DNA of 64,000 bases from Paeniglutamicibacter psychrophenolicus (lineage in GTDB: Bacteria > Actinomycetota > Actinomycetes > Actinomycetales > Micrococcaceae), in contig NZ_JAGIOE010000001.1 in NCBI RefSeq assembly GCF_017876575.1, positions 3,948,443 through 4,012,442 on the forward strand, written 5' to 3'. Positions 26,934-37,410 of this stretch are shown piece by piece. Both the position numbers and the translations under genes were made by a program. Under the pieces are notes generated by a model, which was given only the letters and a program-made list of their open reading frames with translations, was not told the DNA's origin and ran no database searches. Positions within the stretch are counted from its first letter, which is position 1; every line of letters begins with the position of its first letter.

Positions 26934-27908
26934 TTACTCGGCCGGGACTGCGTCCGAGACGATGTCGATGCGCCAGCCGGTGAGCTTGGCCGCCAGGCGG
27001 GCGTTCTGCCCTTCCTTGCCGATGGCCAGCGAAAGCTGGTAGTCGGGAACCACGACGCGGGCCGAGCGGGTGGCCGGATCGGTGATGGTCACCGAGACGA
27101 CCTTCGACGGGGACAGCGCCGAGGCGATGAACTTGGCCGGATCGTCGTTGTAGTCGACGATGTCGATCTTCTCGTCGTTCAGCTCGGTCATCACGGCGCG
27201 CACGCGCGAACCCATTTCACCGATGCAGGCGCCCTTGGCGTTCAGGCCCGGGACGTTGCCCTGCACGGCGATCTTGGTGCGGTGGCCGGCTTCGCGGGCC
27301 AGTGCCATGATTTCCACGGCACCGTCGGCGATCTCCGGGACCTCGAGCTCGAAGAGCCGGCGGACCAGGTTCGGGTGCGAACGCGACAGGGTGACTGCCG
27401 GGCCCTTGGGGCCGCGGTTGACATCGACCACGTAGCAGCGGATGCGGTTGCCGTGGGTGTACTTCTCCCCCGGCACCTGCTCGGGCGGCGGCAGCAAGGC
27501 CTCCACGACACCCAGGTTGACCTGGACCATGATCGGGTTGTTGCCCTGCTGGATCTGCCCGGAGACGATCTCGCCGATCTTGTTCTTGAACTCGCCCACC
27601 ACGTTGTCGTCCTCGGCGTCGCGCAGGCGCTGCAGGATGATCTGGCGTGCGGTCGAGGCGGCAATGCGGCCGAAGCCGGTGGGGGTGTCGTCGAACTCGC
27701 CCACGACGGTGCCGTCTTCCTCGGTCTCGGTGGCGAAGATCGTCACGTGGCCGTTGCGGCGGTCGACCTCGGCGCGTGCCTGCGGCATCGCACCCGGGGA
27801 CTTCTGGTACGCAATGAGCAGGGCCTGCTCAATGGTGGGGATCAGCACGTCGATCGGGATTTCGCGCTCTTTTTCAAGCATGCGCAGCGCGCTCATATCA
27901 ATGTCCAA
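26934..27908 (-). CDS. nusA: Transcription termination/antitermination protein NusA
   Basis: A 324-aa protein that binds RNA polymerase and nascent [39 protein letters not shown] is the N-terminal RNAP-binding domain. The S1 domain follows ([22 protein letters not shown]), then two KH domains ([18 protein letters not shown] and [30 protein letters not shown]). It ends right after KH2, as in other actinobacteria. I chose TTG 27906-27908 because GGAGG lies six bases upstream; the later ATG at 27896 has no site. The start codon is two bases from the rimP stop, so the two are coupled. Confidence 0.95.
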   Translation of the reverse strand: MDIDMSALRMLEKEREIPIDVLIPTIEQALLIAYQKSPGAMPQARAEVDRRNGHVTIFATETEEDGTVVGEFDDTPTGFGRIAASTARQIILQRLRDAEDDNVVGEFKNKIGEIVSGQIQQGNNPIMVQVNLGVVEALLPPPEQVPGEKYTHGNRIRCYVVDVNRGPKGPAVTLSRSHPNLVRRLFELEVPEIADGAVEIMALAREAGHRTKIAVQGNVPGLNAKGACIGEMGSRVRAVMTELNDEKIDIVDYNDDPAKFIASALSPSKVVSVTITDPATRSARVVVPDYQLSLAIGKEGQNARLAAKLTGWRIDIVSDAVPAE

Positions 27909-27909
27909 C

Positions 27910-28488
27910 TCAGGCCTCCGCGTTTTCGTCGTCTTCTGGATCAAGCTCTAGTTCTTGCAGTGCCGCGGCCTCGGCCCGGGTGAACTCCACCTCGACGTTG
28001 CCGCGGCGGATGGACGAGAAGCCAATGCTGCGGGTCTCGCCCTGCTTGGGCTTCATGCCCTTCTTGACCTCGATCTCCGGGACGATGGTGATGCCCTCTT
28101 CGTCCACGGCGGTCAGCCTGCCCAGCAGGTTGTCCTCGCCGATGACGTTGACCTTCACCATGCGCCCGACGTTGCGGCTCCAGTGGCGCGGCAGGGTCAG
28201 CGGACGCGAGGTTCCGGGGGAAGATACTTCAAGTTCGTACGGATCCGCGGTGTCGTGCGGGTCCTTGTCCAATGCCTCGGAGATCGAGCGGGAAACCTCT
28301 GCCACCGCGTCGAGTTCGATGCCGTTGGTGCCGTCGACGAGGTCGACCACCACGTGCACGATGCGCTGGTCCCCGGCGCGGCGCACCTGGACTTCTTCGA
28401 GCACCAACTGGTGGGAGGCAACGGTGGGCTCCAGTAGTTCGGTGAGGCGGGCCGCCTCGAGCTGGATGTCTGCCGGCTTGCCGGTCAT
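27910..28488 (-). CDS. rimP: Ribosome maturation factor RimP
   Basis: A 192-aa protein needed for 30S maturation. [46 protein letters not shown] and [30 protein letters not shown] are the family's two conserved stretches. The C-terminal extension is acidic ([12 protein letters not shown]). First gene of the minus-strand rimP-nusA-ylxR-infB-rbfA run. Its promoter must lie in the 119 nt shared with the divergent DUF4439 gene. Confidence 0.95.
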   Translation of the reverse strand: MTGKPADIQLEAARLTELLEPTVASHQLVLEEVQVRRAGDQRIVHVVVDLVDGTNGIELDAVAEVSRSISEALDKDPHDTADPYELEVSSPGTSRPLTLPRHWSRNVGRMVKVNVIGEDNLLGRLTAVDEEGITIVPEIEVKKGMKPKQGETRSIGFSSIRRGNVEVEFTRAEAAALQELELDPEDDENAEA

Positions 28489-28607
28489 GAAAGTCCTCCC
28501 ACATTATTCGATGTTGTGAATCCTAGGGTAGCGACTTTTGGCCCCATCCGTCTGCCCGATTCCCGGTTGCCGCCCCGCGGCCCGGGTCCATGGGATGATC
28601 GGTGGTG

Positions 28608-29852
28608 ATGGATCAGCACCCAATGGACCCCAGGCACCCCGTTTCCCCCGCACCCCGCAGGCCCCGCACCAGGGTCCGCGTGCTGGCCGCGTCGGCGGTT
28701 GTTGCCGTGGCCGCGGCCACCCTCGGCACCGGGGTCTACCTGAACCGGGAATCCCCTACATGGCAACGGATTCTTGGCACCGAACCGGTCATCGAGGTGC
28801 CCCCGAAGGCCACCGACGAACTGCCCGTGCTGCTCGATTCCGTCGACTACATGCTCGAGCACCCTGCCACCTCCACGGGCGCCAAAACCACCGCCGCGCT
28901 GCAGGGTGCCAGGTCCATGCTGGCGGGGCATGTCGAATTACTCACACCCGGTGCATTGGCGGCCGCTGCGGCCTCGGCCAGCGCCGCCTCGGGCACCGGG
29001 GCCCAGTCCTCCGCCGCCCCGCCCTCCGCGGTTCCCGCGTTGACGCCGGCCGAGTTTTCCTCGCGCCTGGCCGCTGCCGGCAACGGCCTGCTGCACGAGG
29101 CACTGACCGCCCCGGAGCAGGAGGCGCGCAGGCTCTCCGGTGCCGGCTTCGAGCTGGTGCTGCAGGCCCGCACCGTGCTCTCCGCCGCCGGGGCCCCGCA
29201 GGCGGCCATCGACGCGCTGCCCACCCCGGCCACGGAACTGGCTGCACAGGCGGCGGCTCCCTCCTCGACTGTCTCCCCCGCTTCGGCTTCTTCCTCGGCC
29301 GCGCCCGCCGCCGGGCCCACCGTGGACATGGTCGCCGCGGCGAAGATGCCCGAGTTCACGTTCTCGGCCTGCCCGGCCACGGTGCCGGCCGACAGCAAGG
29401 GCACCGGATCGACGGATTCGGGGCAGCTGCTGGGCGAGGTCATCGATGCGGCCTACCGGATGGGGTACGCCTACGACGTTGCCGGCGCACGGACCAGTGC
29501 CGGGCTTCGCACCGCGGCCTGGAACAGGTCCGAGGTCCTGGTGGAATTCGCCGAAGCCCTCGAAAAACAACTTGATGCCGCGCACGACTGCGAACCCTTG
29601 CGGCAGCCTGCCTACCAGCTGCCGGCCGATGCCGTCGCCAATCCCATGGATGCGGCCCGCAGCGGAGAGGCCCAGTTGGCATTGCTGTTGCGGGACGCCG
29701 CCGCCGGCCAGGCCGGGGAACCCCGGGCCTACCTGTTCAACGCCGCCTGGGCCCAGGGCCTGCGGGCCCGGCAGGTCACCGGCACGGTTCCGGACTTCAC
29801 CGCCGTGGCCGGGGCACCTAAGCCCGCGGACGAAAGCCCTTCTGCCGGATAG
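28608..29852 (+). CDS. DUF4439-domain protein with N-terminal membrane anchor
   Basis: A 414-aa protein. After a basic, Pro-rich N terminus comes one hydrophobic segment (VRVLAASAVVAVAAATLGTGVYL), so it is membrane anchored or secreted. The middle is Ala/Ser/Pro-rich. The C-terminal part (LLGEVIDAAYRMGYAYDVAGA... YLFNAAWAQGLRARQ) fits the ferritin-like DUF4439 domain, usually found next to rimP in this group. No function is known. Start uncertain among GTG 28602, GTG 28605 and ATG 28608; none has a good ribosome site. Confidence 0.75.
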   Translation: MDQHPMDPRHPVSPAPRRPRTRVRVLAASAVVAVAAATLGTGVYLNRESPTWQRILGTEPVIEVPPKATDELPVLLDSVDYMLEHPATSTGAKTTAALQGARSMLAGHVELLTPGALAAAAASASAASGTGAQSSAAPPSAVPALTPAEFSSRLAAAGNGLLHEALTAPEQEARRLSGAGFELVLQARTVLSAAGAPQAAIDALPTPATELAAQAAAPSSTVSPASASSSAAPAAGPTVDMVAAAKMPEFTFSACPATVPADSKGTGSTDSGQLLGEVIDAAYRMGYAYDVAGARTSAGLRTAAWNRSEVLVEFAEALEKQLDAAHDCEPLRQPAYQLPADAVANPMDAARSGEAQLALLLRDAAAGQAGEPRAYLFNAAWAQGLRARQVTGTVPDFTAVAGAPKPADESPSAG

Positions 29853-30180
29853 CCGCCGGGTCGGCAACCATCCGGAACGCCGCCACCCAGGCCAGAGCCG
29901 ATTCCGGCTCCAGGGACCCTACGTATTGCCTACGCGTCATGGCCTATCTGGCTTTTTCCCTGCGCCGACCACCCACGAAAACGGGCTCGCAGCTTCCGTG
30001 GCTAGCAACGTCCCGAATTCCCACTGGCAGGAAGGTTCCCCCGCGAAAGCTCGTGAGGACCACGAACCTGCATTCGACTCGTTCACTGACCCCAAATCGT
30101 CTGTGCTCGGGGCTATGGTCACCGTAGGAGCTGCCGGGGGAAATGGGAGCTCCGATTCGCAACCGTCATTAGGGGGAACC
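29853..30180. other. 328-nt intergenic region before the Ltp-like gene
   Basis: No gene is supported. A short hairpin GAGCCG/CGGCTC lies near 29897-29912 shortly after the DUF4439 gene. The distal part is richer in AT and presumably holds the Ltp-gene promoter. Confidence 0.45.
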
Positions 30181-31155
30181 ATGTCTGTTCGTTTCAATCC
30201 GCCACCGCTCTGGCTGCAGTACCTTCCGGCCGATTTCAAGCCCACGCCGTCGTGGGTTCCGGAAACGGCTTGGGGTGCTCCGCCCGCCGGTTGGCCCCTG
30301 TGGGTGGACAATGGCACCGGCCACCCGGCCATGCCGCCGGCCGAGTTTTCGACAAATCCGTATCTTTACCTGTCGGTGATGCCCGGAGCGCCCTCGCCCA
30401 GCGCGGTTCCTTCGCCTGCATCCGGTTCCTCGGACTTCGGTCCTTCCATCAGCGGATTTTCGGCTCCCCCTCCGCAGAAACCGAAGAAGCCGCTGAGCCG
30501 GGGAAAGAAGATTGGCATCGGTGTCGTCGGCGTCGTCGTCCTTTCATTCATCGTGGGCTCCTGTGGTGGCAGCGGCGACCCGTCGTCCTCTGCACCTGAA
30601 ACCACGGCAGCTGCCGTTGCGTCGCCGAGCGCCACCCAGGCCGCTGAGGTCGACGCGGTGTCCCCCGAGGCTGAGGCCAGTGCCAAGGCCGAGGCCAGCG
30701 CAAAGGCGGAAGCGGAAGCCAGCGCCAAGGCGGAGGAAGATGCGAAGGCAGCGGCCAAGGCAGAAGCCGAGGCCAGCGCTAAAGCCGAGGCGGAAGCAAG
30801 CGCCAAGGCCAAGGAAGAAGCGAAGGCCGAGGCCGCAGCCAGCGCCAAGGCCGAGGCGGAAGCTGGAACCGTGAGTCAGCAAAACGCTCTTCGGGCCGCC
30901 GAAAACTATCTCGACTACACAGCTTTTTCGCGCAAGGGGCTGATCTCGCAATTGAAGTTCGAGGACTACTCGACCAAGGACGCCACCTGGGCAGTGGAAC
31001 GTGTGAAAGTGAATTGGAACGAGCAGGCTGCGAAGGCCGCCGAAAACTACCTCGACTACACGGCGTTCTCCCGAAACGGGCTGATTGAACAGCTGATTTT
31101 CGAGGGCTACACGCGGAAGCAGGCAGAGCACGGGGTGAGCAAGACCGGTCTGTAG
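30181..31155 (+). CDS. Ltp-type surface protein with two C-terminal Ltp repeats
   Basis: A 324-aa protein. Residues 1-105 are Pro/Trp-rich and cytoplasmic-looking; one membrane helix follows at 111-127 (IGIGVVGVVVLSFIVGS, ending in Cys). Residues about 165-234 are a highly repetitive Ala/Lys/Glu stretch (ASAKAEAEASAKAE...), probably an extended helix. The C terminus has two copies of the host-cell-surface Ltp repeat: ALRAAENYLDYTAFSRKGLI and AAKAAENYLDYTAFSRNGLI, each about 43 residues. The Ltp lipoprotein of Streptococcus phage TP-J34 blocks DNA injection by other phages; in actinobacteria the role is unknown. The ATG follows AGGGGGAACC. Confidence 0.82.
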   Translation: MSVRFNPPPLWLQYLPADFKPTPSWVPETAWGAPPAGWPLWVDNGTGHPAMPPAEFSTNPYLYLSVMPGAPSPSAVPSPASGSSDFGPSISGFSAPPPQKPKKPLSRGKKIGIGVVGVVVLSFIVGSCGGSGDPSSSAPETTAAAVASPSATQAAEVDAVSPEAEASAKAEASAKAEAEASAKAEEDAKAAAKAEAEASAKAEAEASAKAKEEAKAEAAASAKAEAEAGTVSQQNALRAAENYLDYTAFSRKGLISQLKFEDYSTKDATWAVERVKVNWNEQAAKAAENYLDYTAFSRNGLIEQLIFEGYTRKQAEHGVSKTGL

Positions 31156-31574
31156 AGATCCTCGGCCGGTCGATTGGCATATCAGTCAATGACCTGGTCC
31201 CGAAGGCTTTCGGGCTTCACTGGAAGATCCCTCGCCCGTGGCACCAGTCCCGCCGAACACGGCATGACCGGTGCAACGGGCGGTTTCAGGGCCGGGGTTC
31301 CCAGCGGTACGTATGCCGGTCGAGGCGAGCATTCGGTGCCCGGCCTGGCCGCCGGAAACGGTACGTCACAGCCGAGCCGCAGGCCCCCGGCGCCCACCAC
31401 GGGCGGGCACTGCGGCCGTGGTGGGCGCGGCCCGCCGAGCCTTTCGGCCAGCATCCCGAGTGCAAGGACACGGGCACACGAATCCGCCGAGTGAGGCGTG
31501 TCACATCTGCATGAAGTCTGTCGGGGGCAATACGTTGGCCTTGTCCCACTCGCACAGCCATCAAGGAGATCCCT
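31156..31574. other. 419-nt intergenic region before ggt
   Basis: No coding sequence is supported; frames on both strands are Pro/Arg-rich shadows. It separates the Ltp-like gene from ggt and must hold the ggt promoter. Confidence 0.45.
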
Positions 31575-33398
31575 GTGTCAAACAGATTCATCCATGCCTC
31601 GACCTGCGCCGCCGCCCTCACCCTCATCGCCGGCGCGATCACCGCCGCCCCGGCCGCCGCCGAACCGCGGCAAACCGACAAACAGGCCACCGCCACCGGA
31701 ACCGGCGGGGCCGTGAGCACCGTCGATCCGGAGGCCTCGGCTGCGGCGATCGCCGTGCTGCGCAAGGGCGGCAATGCGGTGGACGCCGCCGTCGCCGCGG
31801 CAGCCACCCTCGGCGTCACCGAACCCTACAGCGCCGGCATCGGCGGGGGCGGCTACTTCGTGTACTACGACGCCGCCTCCGGAAAGGTCAGCACCCTGGA
31901 CGGACGGGAAACCGCTCCGGCGACCATGCCGCACGACGCGTTCATCGATCCCTCCACCGGGAGCCCCTATCCCTTCACCCCCGAGCTGGTGACCAGCGGC
32001 GTCTCGGTGGGTGTGCCCGGCACGGCGGCGACCTGGCAGAAGGCGCTGGAGAACTGGGGATCACTCAGCCTCGGACAGGCCCTGCAGCCGGCCATCAAGG
32101 CAGCCACCCGCGGCTTCGTCGTGGATGAGACCTTCCGCGAACAGACCCTGGACAACCAGGAGCGCTTCGCCGCGTTCGACTCTACCGCCGAGCTATTCCT
32201 CCCCGGGGGCGATGCCCCGCAGGTGGGCAGCATCCTGAAGAACCCGGATTTGGCCCGCACCTACCGGCTGCTGGCCCGCGACGGGGTCCAGGCCTTCTAC
32301 CAGGGGGCGCTGGCCCACGACATTGCCTTCGCCGTCCAGGCCCCGCCGATTGCCGAGGACACCGAGCTTCCGGTGCCGGTCGGCCACCTTTCCACCGCGG
32401 ACCTGGCCGACTACGAGGTCATCTCCCAGGCCCCCACCAAGGTGGACTACCGCGGGCTGGAGGTCTATGGCATGGCTCCCTCCAGCAGCGGCGGAACCAC
32501 CATCGGCGAGGCCCTGAACATCCTGGGCAACTACGACCTCTCCGCCATGGAGGGCCCGGGCGCCATGCACCACTACCTCGAGGCCAGCGCGCTGTCCTTT
32601 GCCGACCGGGGAAAGTACGTGGGAGACCCGGCATTCGTGGACGTGCCCACCGGCACCCTGACCGATGCCCTGTTCGGTGCCGAACGCGCCTGCGCACTTG
32701 ATCCCGAACAGGCAGCCGCCAAGCCCGTGGCCCCGGGCGATATCGCCGACTACGACGGGCTCTGCCCGGCGACCACCGCCGCGCCGGCCGAGGAAACCGA
32801 CACCGAAAACTACTCCACCACCCACCTGGCCGTGGCCGACGCCAAGGGCAACGTGGTGTCCTACACCCTGACCATTGAGCAGACCGGCGGTTCGGGCATC
32901 GTCGTTCCGGGGCGCGGGTTCCTGCTGAACAACGAGCTGACCGACTTCTCCACCGTCTACAACCCGACCGACCCCAACCGGATCGATCCGGGCAAGCGCC
33001 CGAGGTCCTCGATGTCCCCGACCATCGTGCTCTCCGAGGGCAAGCCGCTGCTGGCCCTGGGCTCGCCGGGCGGTTCGACCATCATCACCACCGTGCTGCA
33101 GACCCTGGTCAACCGCGTGGACCTGGGCATGAGCCTGCCCGAGGCCATTGCCGCACCGCGCGCCTCGCAGCGCAACACGGCCAAGGTCACGGCCGAACCG
33201 GAATTCATTGAATCCCAGGGCGCCGCGCTGGAGGCCCTCGGCCACGAATTGGTGCCCGCCGGCGATTCGTTCACGCCGCAGGCGGAGATCGGTGCGCTCG
33301 AGGCCATCGAGTTTGCCCCGGACGGGACGATGACCGCGGCCGCCGAACCGACGCGCCGCGGCGGCGGCTCTGCCATGGTGCTCAAGCCGGCGCGCTAG
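31575..33398 (+). CDS. ggt: Gamma-glutamyltransferase, secreted
   Basis: A 607-aa Ntn-type enzyme that hydrolyses or transfers the gamma-glutamyl group of glutathione and related compounds outside the cell. Signal peptide: FIHASTCAAALTLIAGAITAAPAAA. Large subunit: AAIAVLRKGGNAVDAAVAAAATLGVTEP and GIGGGGYFVYYD. Autocleavage before Thr415 in NYSTTHLAVAD makes the small subunit, which has SSMSPTIVL and LGSPGGSTIITTVLQT. All key residues are present. The start is GTG 31575 with AAGGAG nearby. It stands alone and is followed by a bidirectional terminator. Confidence 0.94.
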   Translation: MSNRFIHASTCAAALTLIAGAITAAPAAAEPRQTDKQATATGTGGAVSTVDPEASAAAIAVLRKGGNAVDAAVAAAATLGVTEPYSAGIGGGGYFVYYDAASGKVSTLDGRETAPATMPHDAFIDPSTGSPYPFTPELVTSGVSVGVPGTAATWQKALENWGSLSLGQALQPAIKAATRGFVVDETFREQTLDNQERFAAFDSTAELFLPGGDAPQVGSILKNPDLARTYRLLARDGVQAFYQGALAHDIAFAVQAPPIAEDTELPVPVGHLSTADLADYEVISQAPTKVDYRGLEVYGMAPSSSGGTTIGEALNILGNYDLSAMEGPGAMHHYLEASALSFADRGKYVGDPAFVDVPTGTLTDALFGAERACALDPEQAAAKPVAPGDIADYDGLCPATTAAPAEETDTENYSTTHLAVADAKGNVVSYTLTIEQTGGSGIVVPGRGFLLNNELTDFSTVYNPTDPNRIDPGKRPRSSMSPTIVLSEGKPLLALGSPGGSTIITTVLQTLVNRVDLGMSLPEAIAAPRASQRNTAKVTAEPEFIESQGAALEALGHELVPAGDSFTPQAEIGALEAIEFAPDGTMTAAAEPTRRGGGSAMVLKPAR

Positions 33399-33427
33399 AT
33401 CCCGGCAAGGCCCCGTCCAAAAAAGGA

Positions 33428-33479
33428 ACGGCTCCCCGAACATCGAACCGGTACGCCGGAAAGATGTTTGGGGAGCCGT
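33428..33479. terminator. Bidirectional terminator between ggt and the TSUP gene
   Basis: ACGGCTCCCC (33428-33437) pairs with GGGGAGCCGT (33470-33479), a perfect 10-bp stem extended by CAT/ATG. An A-run precedes it, which reads as a T-run on the minus strand. Confidence 0.8.
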
Positions 33480-33504
33480 ACTTGTGTTGGGGGTGGAATC
33501 CGGC

Positions 33505-34320
33505 CTACGTGGCCGGGAACAGCACGTCGTAGCCGAGCTTGAGGATCAACGCGCCCACCACGGACAGGAACACGACCCGGATGAACTTGCTGCCCTTGGT
33601 CACGGCCATGCGCGCGCCCAGGTAGCCGCCGCACATGTTGGCCACGCCCAGGACCAGCCCGAGCCCCCAGAGCAGGTGCCCGGTGGGCAGGAAGAACGCC
33701 AGCGCTCCCAGGTTGGTGGCCATGTTCACGATCTTGGCCTTGGCGCTGGCGGCCAGGAAGTTGTAGCCCATGAACGCGACCATCGCGATGATCAGGAACG
33801 ACCCGGTGCCCGGGCCGATCAGCCCGTCGTAGCCGCCGATGACCAGCCCGATCACCCCGGCCACCGCGTAGTGCCGGCCCCCGGTGTAGCGCAGCTGCGT
33901 CAGTTCCCCTGCGGTTGGCTTGAACAGCGTGAACAGGCCGACGGCGATCAGCGCGGCAATGATTACCGGCTTGATCACCTCCGGGGGCAGCAGCGTGGCC
34001 AGGATCGCCCCGCCAAAGGACCCGGCCAGGGCAACCGTCGCCATCGGGATGGCCGTGCGCAGATCCGGGGCGGCGCGGCGGTAGTAGGTGATGGCACTGG
34101 TGGTGGTGCCGAAGATGGAACCCATCTTGTTGGTGGCCAGTGCCTGCACCGGGGAGATGCCCGGCACCAGCAGCAGGGCGGGGAGCTGCAGCAGTCCCCC
34201 GCCGCCCACCACAGCGTCGACCCAGCCGGCGGCAAAGCCGGCCAGCACGATCAGCGCGATGGTTCCGGCCGTGAGTCCTTCCAGGCCGGAACCATCAAGC
34301 AGCGCCGCCGCGTCGAACAT
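33505..34320 (-). CDS. TSUP (TauE/SafE) family transporter
   Basis: A 271-aa membrane protein with the duplicated TSUP motif: AGFAAGWVDAVVGGGGLLQLPALLLV in the first half and GGYDGLIGPGTGSFLIIAMV in the second. About eight hydrophobic segments are present. These proteins move sulfite or other sulfur compounds and small organic anions; the substrate here is unknown. It starts two bases after the proS stop on the same strand, so it is probably read from the proS transcript. Confidence 0.88.
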   Translation of the reverse strand: MFDAAALLDGSGLEGLTAGTIALIVLAGFAAGWVDAVVGGGGLLQLPALLLVPGISPVQALATNKMGSIFGTTTSAITYYRRAAPDLRTAIPMATVALAGSFGGAILATLLPPEVIKPVIIAALIAVGLFTLFKPTAGELTQLRYTGGRHYAVAGVIGLVIGGYDGLIGPGTGSFLIIAMVAFMGYNFLAASAKAKIVNMATNLGALAFFLPTGHLLWGLGLVLGVANMCGGYLGARMAVTKGSKFIRVVFLSVVGALILKLGYDVLFPAT

Positions 34321-34322
34321 GT

Positions 34323-36122
34323 CTAGCCCTTGACGAGCGCGATGAGCTCGGACACCACGGTGTCCACTGCCACGTCGGTGCGCTCTCCCGTGGCGCGGTC
34401 CTTGACCTCGACGAGCCCGTCGGCCAGGCCGCGGCCGATGACCACGATGGTCGGCACGCCGATGAGCTCGGCGTCGGAGAACTTCACGCCGGCCGAAACC
34501 TTGGGCCGGTCGTCGTAGATGACCTCGACGCCGGCTGCATGCAGCTCGTCGGCGATCTTCTGCGCGGCCTCGAAGAGCTCGGCCTGCTTGCCGGTGACCA
34601 CCAGGTGCACGTCGGCCGGGGCCACGTTGCGCGGCCAGACCAGGCCGTTCTCGTCGTGGTTGGACTCGGCCAGGGCGGCGACCGCGCGAGTGACGCCCAC
34701 GCCGTAGGAGCCCATGGTGACGATCTTGAGCTTGCCGTTCTGGTCAAGCACCTTCAGGTCCAGGGCCTCGGCGTACTTGCGTCCGAGCTGGAAAATGTGT
34801 CCCATCTCGATGCCGCGGGCGGTTTCCAGCGGGCCGGATCCGTCCGGTGCCGGGTCCCCTGCGTGGACCTCGACGCATTCGATGGTGCCGTCCCAGGCGA
34901 AGTCGCGCCCGGCCACCAGGCCGAAGACGTGCTTGCCCGATTCATTGGCGCCGGTGACCCAGGAGGTGCCCGAGACCACGCGCGGGTCGACCAGGAACAG
35001 GATCTTGGAGGAACCCTCCAAGCCCAGCACTGCATTCTCCAGGCCCAGGGCCGGGCCGATGTAGCCCTTGATCAGGGTCGGGTGCTTCTTCAGGTCGTCC
35101 TCGGTCGCTGCCTCGAGCTCGACCTCGCCACCGGTTTCCAGGTGGGAAGAGATGTTGGCCTCGACGCGCTTGAGGTCCACGTTGCGGTCCCCGGGCAGGC
35201 CGATGGCCACCAGCTGGCGTTCGCCGGTGGGCAGCTTGGCCGCAAGCACCACGTTCTTCAGGGTGTCGGCAGCGGTCCAGGCGCCGTTGGCGCGCGGGGC
35301 GACCTCGTTGGCGCAGGCCACCAGCGTCTCGATGGTCGGGGTGTCGGGGGTGTCCTTGACGTCGAAGGCCGGGGCATCGGTGAAGTCGATGTCCTCGGGC
35401 ACGATCGTGGTCACCGCCTCCACGTTCGCCGCGTAGCCGCCGGCCGAGCGCACGAAGGTGTCCTCGCCGACCGGGGTCGGGTGCAGGAATTCCTCGGACT
35501 TGGACCCGCCCATGGCGCCGGCGGTCGCGAAGACCGGCAGGATTTCCAGGCCCAGTCGCGCGAAGATCTTGATGTAGGCCGCGCGGTGGGCCTGGTAGGC
35601 CTCTTCGAGGCCCTCGTCGTCGATGTTGAAGGAGTAGGAGTCCTTCATGATGAATTCGCGGCCGCGCAGCAGGCCCGCGCGCGGACGTGCCTCGTCGCGG
35701 TACTTGTTCTGGATCTGGTACAGGTAGGCCGGCAGGTCCTTGTAGGAGTTGTACAGGTCCTTGACCAGGAGGGTGAACATTTCCTCGTGGGTGGGGGCCA
35801 ACAGGTAGTCGGCTCCCTTGCGGTCCTGCAGGCGGAACAGGCCCTCGCCGTACTCGGTCCAGCGGCCGGTGGTCTCGTAGGGTTCGCGCGGCAGCAGGGC
35901 CGGGAAGTGGACTTCCTGGGCGCCGATGGCGTTCATTTCCTCGCGGATGATGGCTTCCACCTTGCCCAGCACGCGCAGGCCCAGCGGCAGCCAGGTGTAG
36001 ATCCCGGGTGCGGCACGGCGGATGTATCCGGCGCGGATCAGCAGCTTGTGGCTGGCGACCTCGGCATCGACCGGGTCTTCGCGCAGCGTGCGCAGGAACA
36101 GTGTGGAGAGCTTGAGGACCAC
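34323..36122 (-). CDS. proS: Prolyl-tRNA synthetase (bacterial type)
   Basis: A 599-aa class II synthetase. Motif 1 region: [27 protein letters not shown]. Motif 2: [25 protein letters not shown]. The editing (INS) domain lies between motifs 2 and 3 (about 225-400), making this the bacterial long form. Motif 3: [17 protein letters not shown]. The anticodon-binding domain closes the protein. I chose GTG 36120-36122 with GGAAAG before it; the frame is open for about 66 codons more but without similarity. The 295 nt upstream showed no T-box or other leader motif. Confidence 0.95.
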   Translation of the reverse strand: MVLKLSTLFLRTLREDPVDAEVASHKLLIRAGYIRRAAPGIYTWLPLGLRVLGKVEAIIREEMNAIGAQEVHFPALLPREPYETTGRWTEYGEGLFRLQDRKGADYLLAPTHEEMFTLLVKDLYNSYKDLPAYLYQIQNKYRDEARPRAGLLRGREFIMKDSYSFNIDDEGLEEAYQAHRAAYIKIFARLGLEILPVFATAGAMGGSKSEEFLHPTPVGEDTFVRSAGGYAANVEAVTTIVPEDIDFTDAPAFDVKDTPDTPTIETLVACANEVAPRANGAWTAADTLKNVVLAAKLPTGERQLVAIGLPGDRNVDLKRVEANISSHLETGGEVELEAATEDDLKKHPTLIKGYIGPALGLENAVLGLEGSSKILFLVDPRVVSGTSWVTGANESGKHVFGLVAGRDFAWDGTIECVEVHAGDPAPDGSGPLETARGIEMGHIFQLGRKYAEALDLKVLDQNGKLKIVTMGSYGVGVTRAVAALAESNHDENGLVWPRNVAPADVHLVVTGKQAELFEAAQKIADELHAAGVEVIYDDRPKVSAGVKFSDAELIGVPTIVVIGRGLADGLVEVKDRATGERTDVAVDTVVSELIALVKG

Positions 36123-36417
36123 GCTAACTTTCCATTTCCGCGGCCTGTTTCCAGACCACAACATAGTGGTGGGAGTGCAAATCTTTGGTGCACCGGCAGG
36201 CCGTGGCGGCCGACTCGGGGCCGGCCGCGCTTCGGCAAGGCGGGCCATGTCCTGCGCGCACGGCAAGCCGCGGGCGAAGCATGGCGCCACAAGGCACTTG
36301 TCCCATCTTACGTGGCCCACCCGGTGCGCCTTGGCATCGAAGTCCGCGCGGCCCGGTGCATGTGCCCACTTCCCCGGCGGCCGCCGTCCGCCGGTGGCGC
36401 GTTCTGCGGGCGGGCGC

Positions 36418-37275
36418 TTATTTGCCTTCCATATGCAGCAGCGCGAGGTCGATGTATTTCTCGGCTTCCTTCACCGCCTTGCCAAGGTCCTTGGCATTGG
36501 AGATGTTGACCGTGACGTTGCTTTGTCCCTTGTACCCGGTCACCGTGAGGGTCTGCATGTTTTGTCCCATCATTTCCACACTGGTGACGGTGGCAATGGT
36601 GGTGGTCGCCGAGGTGTTGGCCTTGGCTGGTTCCACGACCGCCGAGACTTCCTGGCCCTGCATCGAGAGGGTGAATTCGCGGCACTTGGTGCTGCTCTTA
36701 TCGACCTGGGCCAACGCCTGCTCGATGACGTCGGCGGAGTCGTAGGAACCGAGGTTCACGCTGGTCGACAGGTCATTGGCGTCGGCAGGAAAAACGACGG
36801 CAGCCATGTTGACCCGGTCCATCATCTCGCTCACGCCGGCCAAGGCAAATGCTCCGCACTCGGCCGGGTCGACTTCCATTCCCGAAAGGATGTCCTCGAT
36901 CATCGGCGCGCTGGCCCGCAGTTCGGCATCCTCAAGGATCTTGGTGCCGCCCTGGCCGCCCGCCTCGCGGATGGCCTTGGCTACCTTGCCCAGTTCCTTC
37001 GCCGTGAGTTGCCCGCCGGCGGCAGCCTTCGGTTCTTCTGAACCTTGGGAAGCCTTGGTGGTTTCGGCGCTTTCGCTGCTGCTTGGTGCAGTGGGCTCGG
37101 CCGAGGCCGGCTCCGTGGCTTCCGGTTCATCGAATGGTGCGGGTGAGCTCGCCAACGCTTCGGCGACGTCGGTTTGGCTGGGCTGCGCGGCCTCTTCGGG
37201 AGCCGTTGTTCCCCCGCACCCGGAGACGGCAAGCATTGCGGCGATGGGCAAGGCCCACCATGTTGTTTTCTTCAT
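36418..37275 (-). CDS. Lipoprotein, first of three paralogues
   Basis: A 285-aa lipoprotein. [22 protein letters not shown] ends in a clear lipobox with the Cys at residue 20. An Ala/Ser/Glu/Pro-rich linker runs to about 85. The folded part has [25 protein letters not shown] and [22 protein letters not shown], the latter shared with the two neighbouring lipoproteins. The order in all three is: a Cys near the middle, a predicted helix, a second Cys before (F/Y)(T/S) and a GQ pair. The ATG follows GGGGGAG. No function known. Confidence 0.78.
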   Translation of the reverse strand: MKKTTWWALPIAAMLAVSGCGGTTAPEEAAQPSQTDVAEALASSPAPFDEPEATEPASAEPTAPSSSESAETTKASQGSEEPKAAAGGQLTAKELGKVAKAIREAGGQGGTKILEDAELRASAPMIEDILSGMEVDPAECGAFALAGVSEMMDRVNMAAVVFPADANDLSTSVNLGSYDSADVIEQALAQVDKSSTKCREFTLSMQGQEVSAVVEPAKANTSATTTIATVTSVEMMGQNMQTLTVTGYKGQSNVTVNISNAKDLGKAVKEAEKYIDLALLHMEGK

Positions 37276-37410
37276 TTTCTCCCCCGAGACGTGTACATGG
37301 AACACGGTGCCGGCCACCTGGTTTGCGGCCATGGGCAACACAATACCCATTAAAGCCAGTCAAAAGAGGAATTCTTCGGCAAAGGTTTCCCCGGGGGTTG
37401 GGCCCGGTGC

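Noticed and set aside
36123-36417. T-box or other riboswitch upstream of proS
   Set aside because: No T-box consensus, specifier loop or antiterminator-like stem was found in the 295-nt leader.
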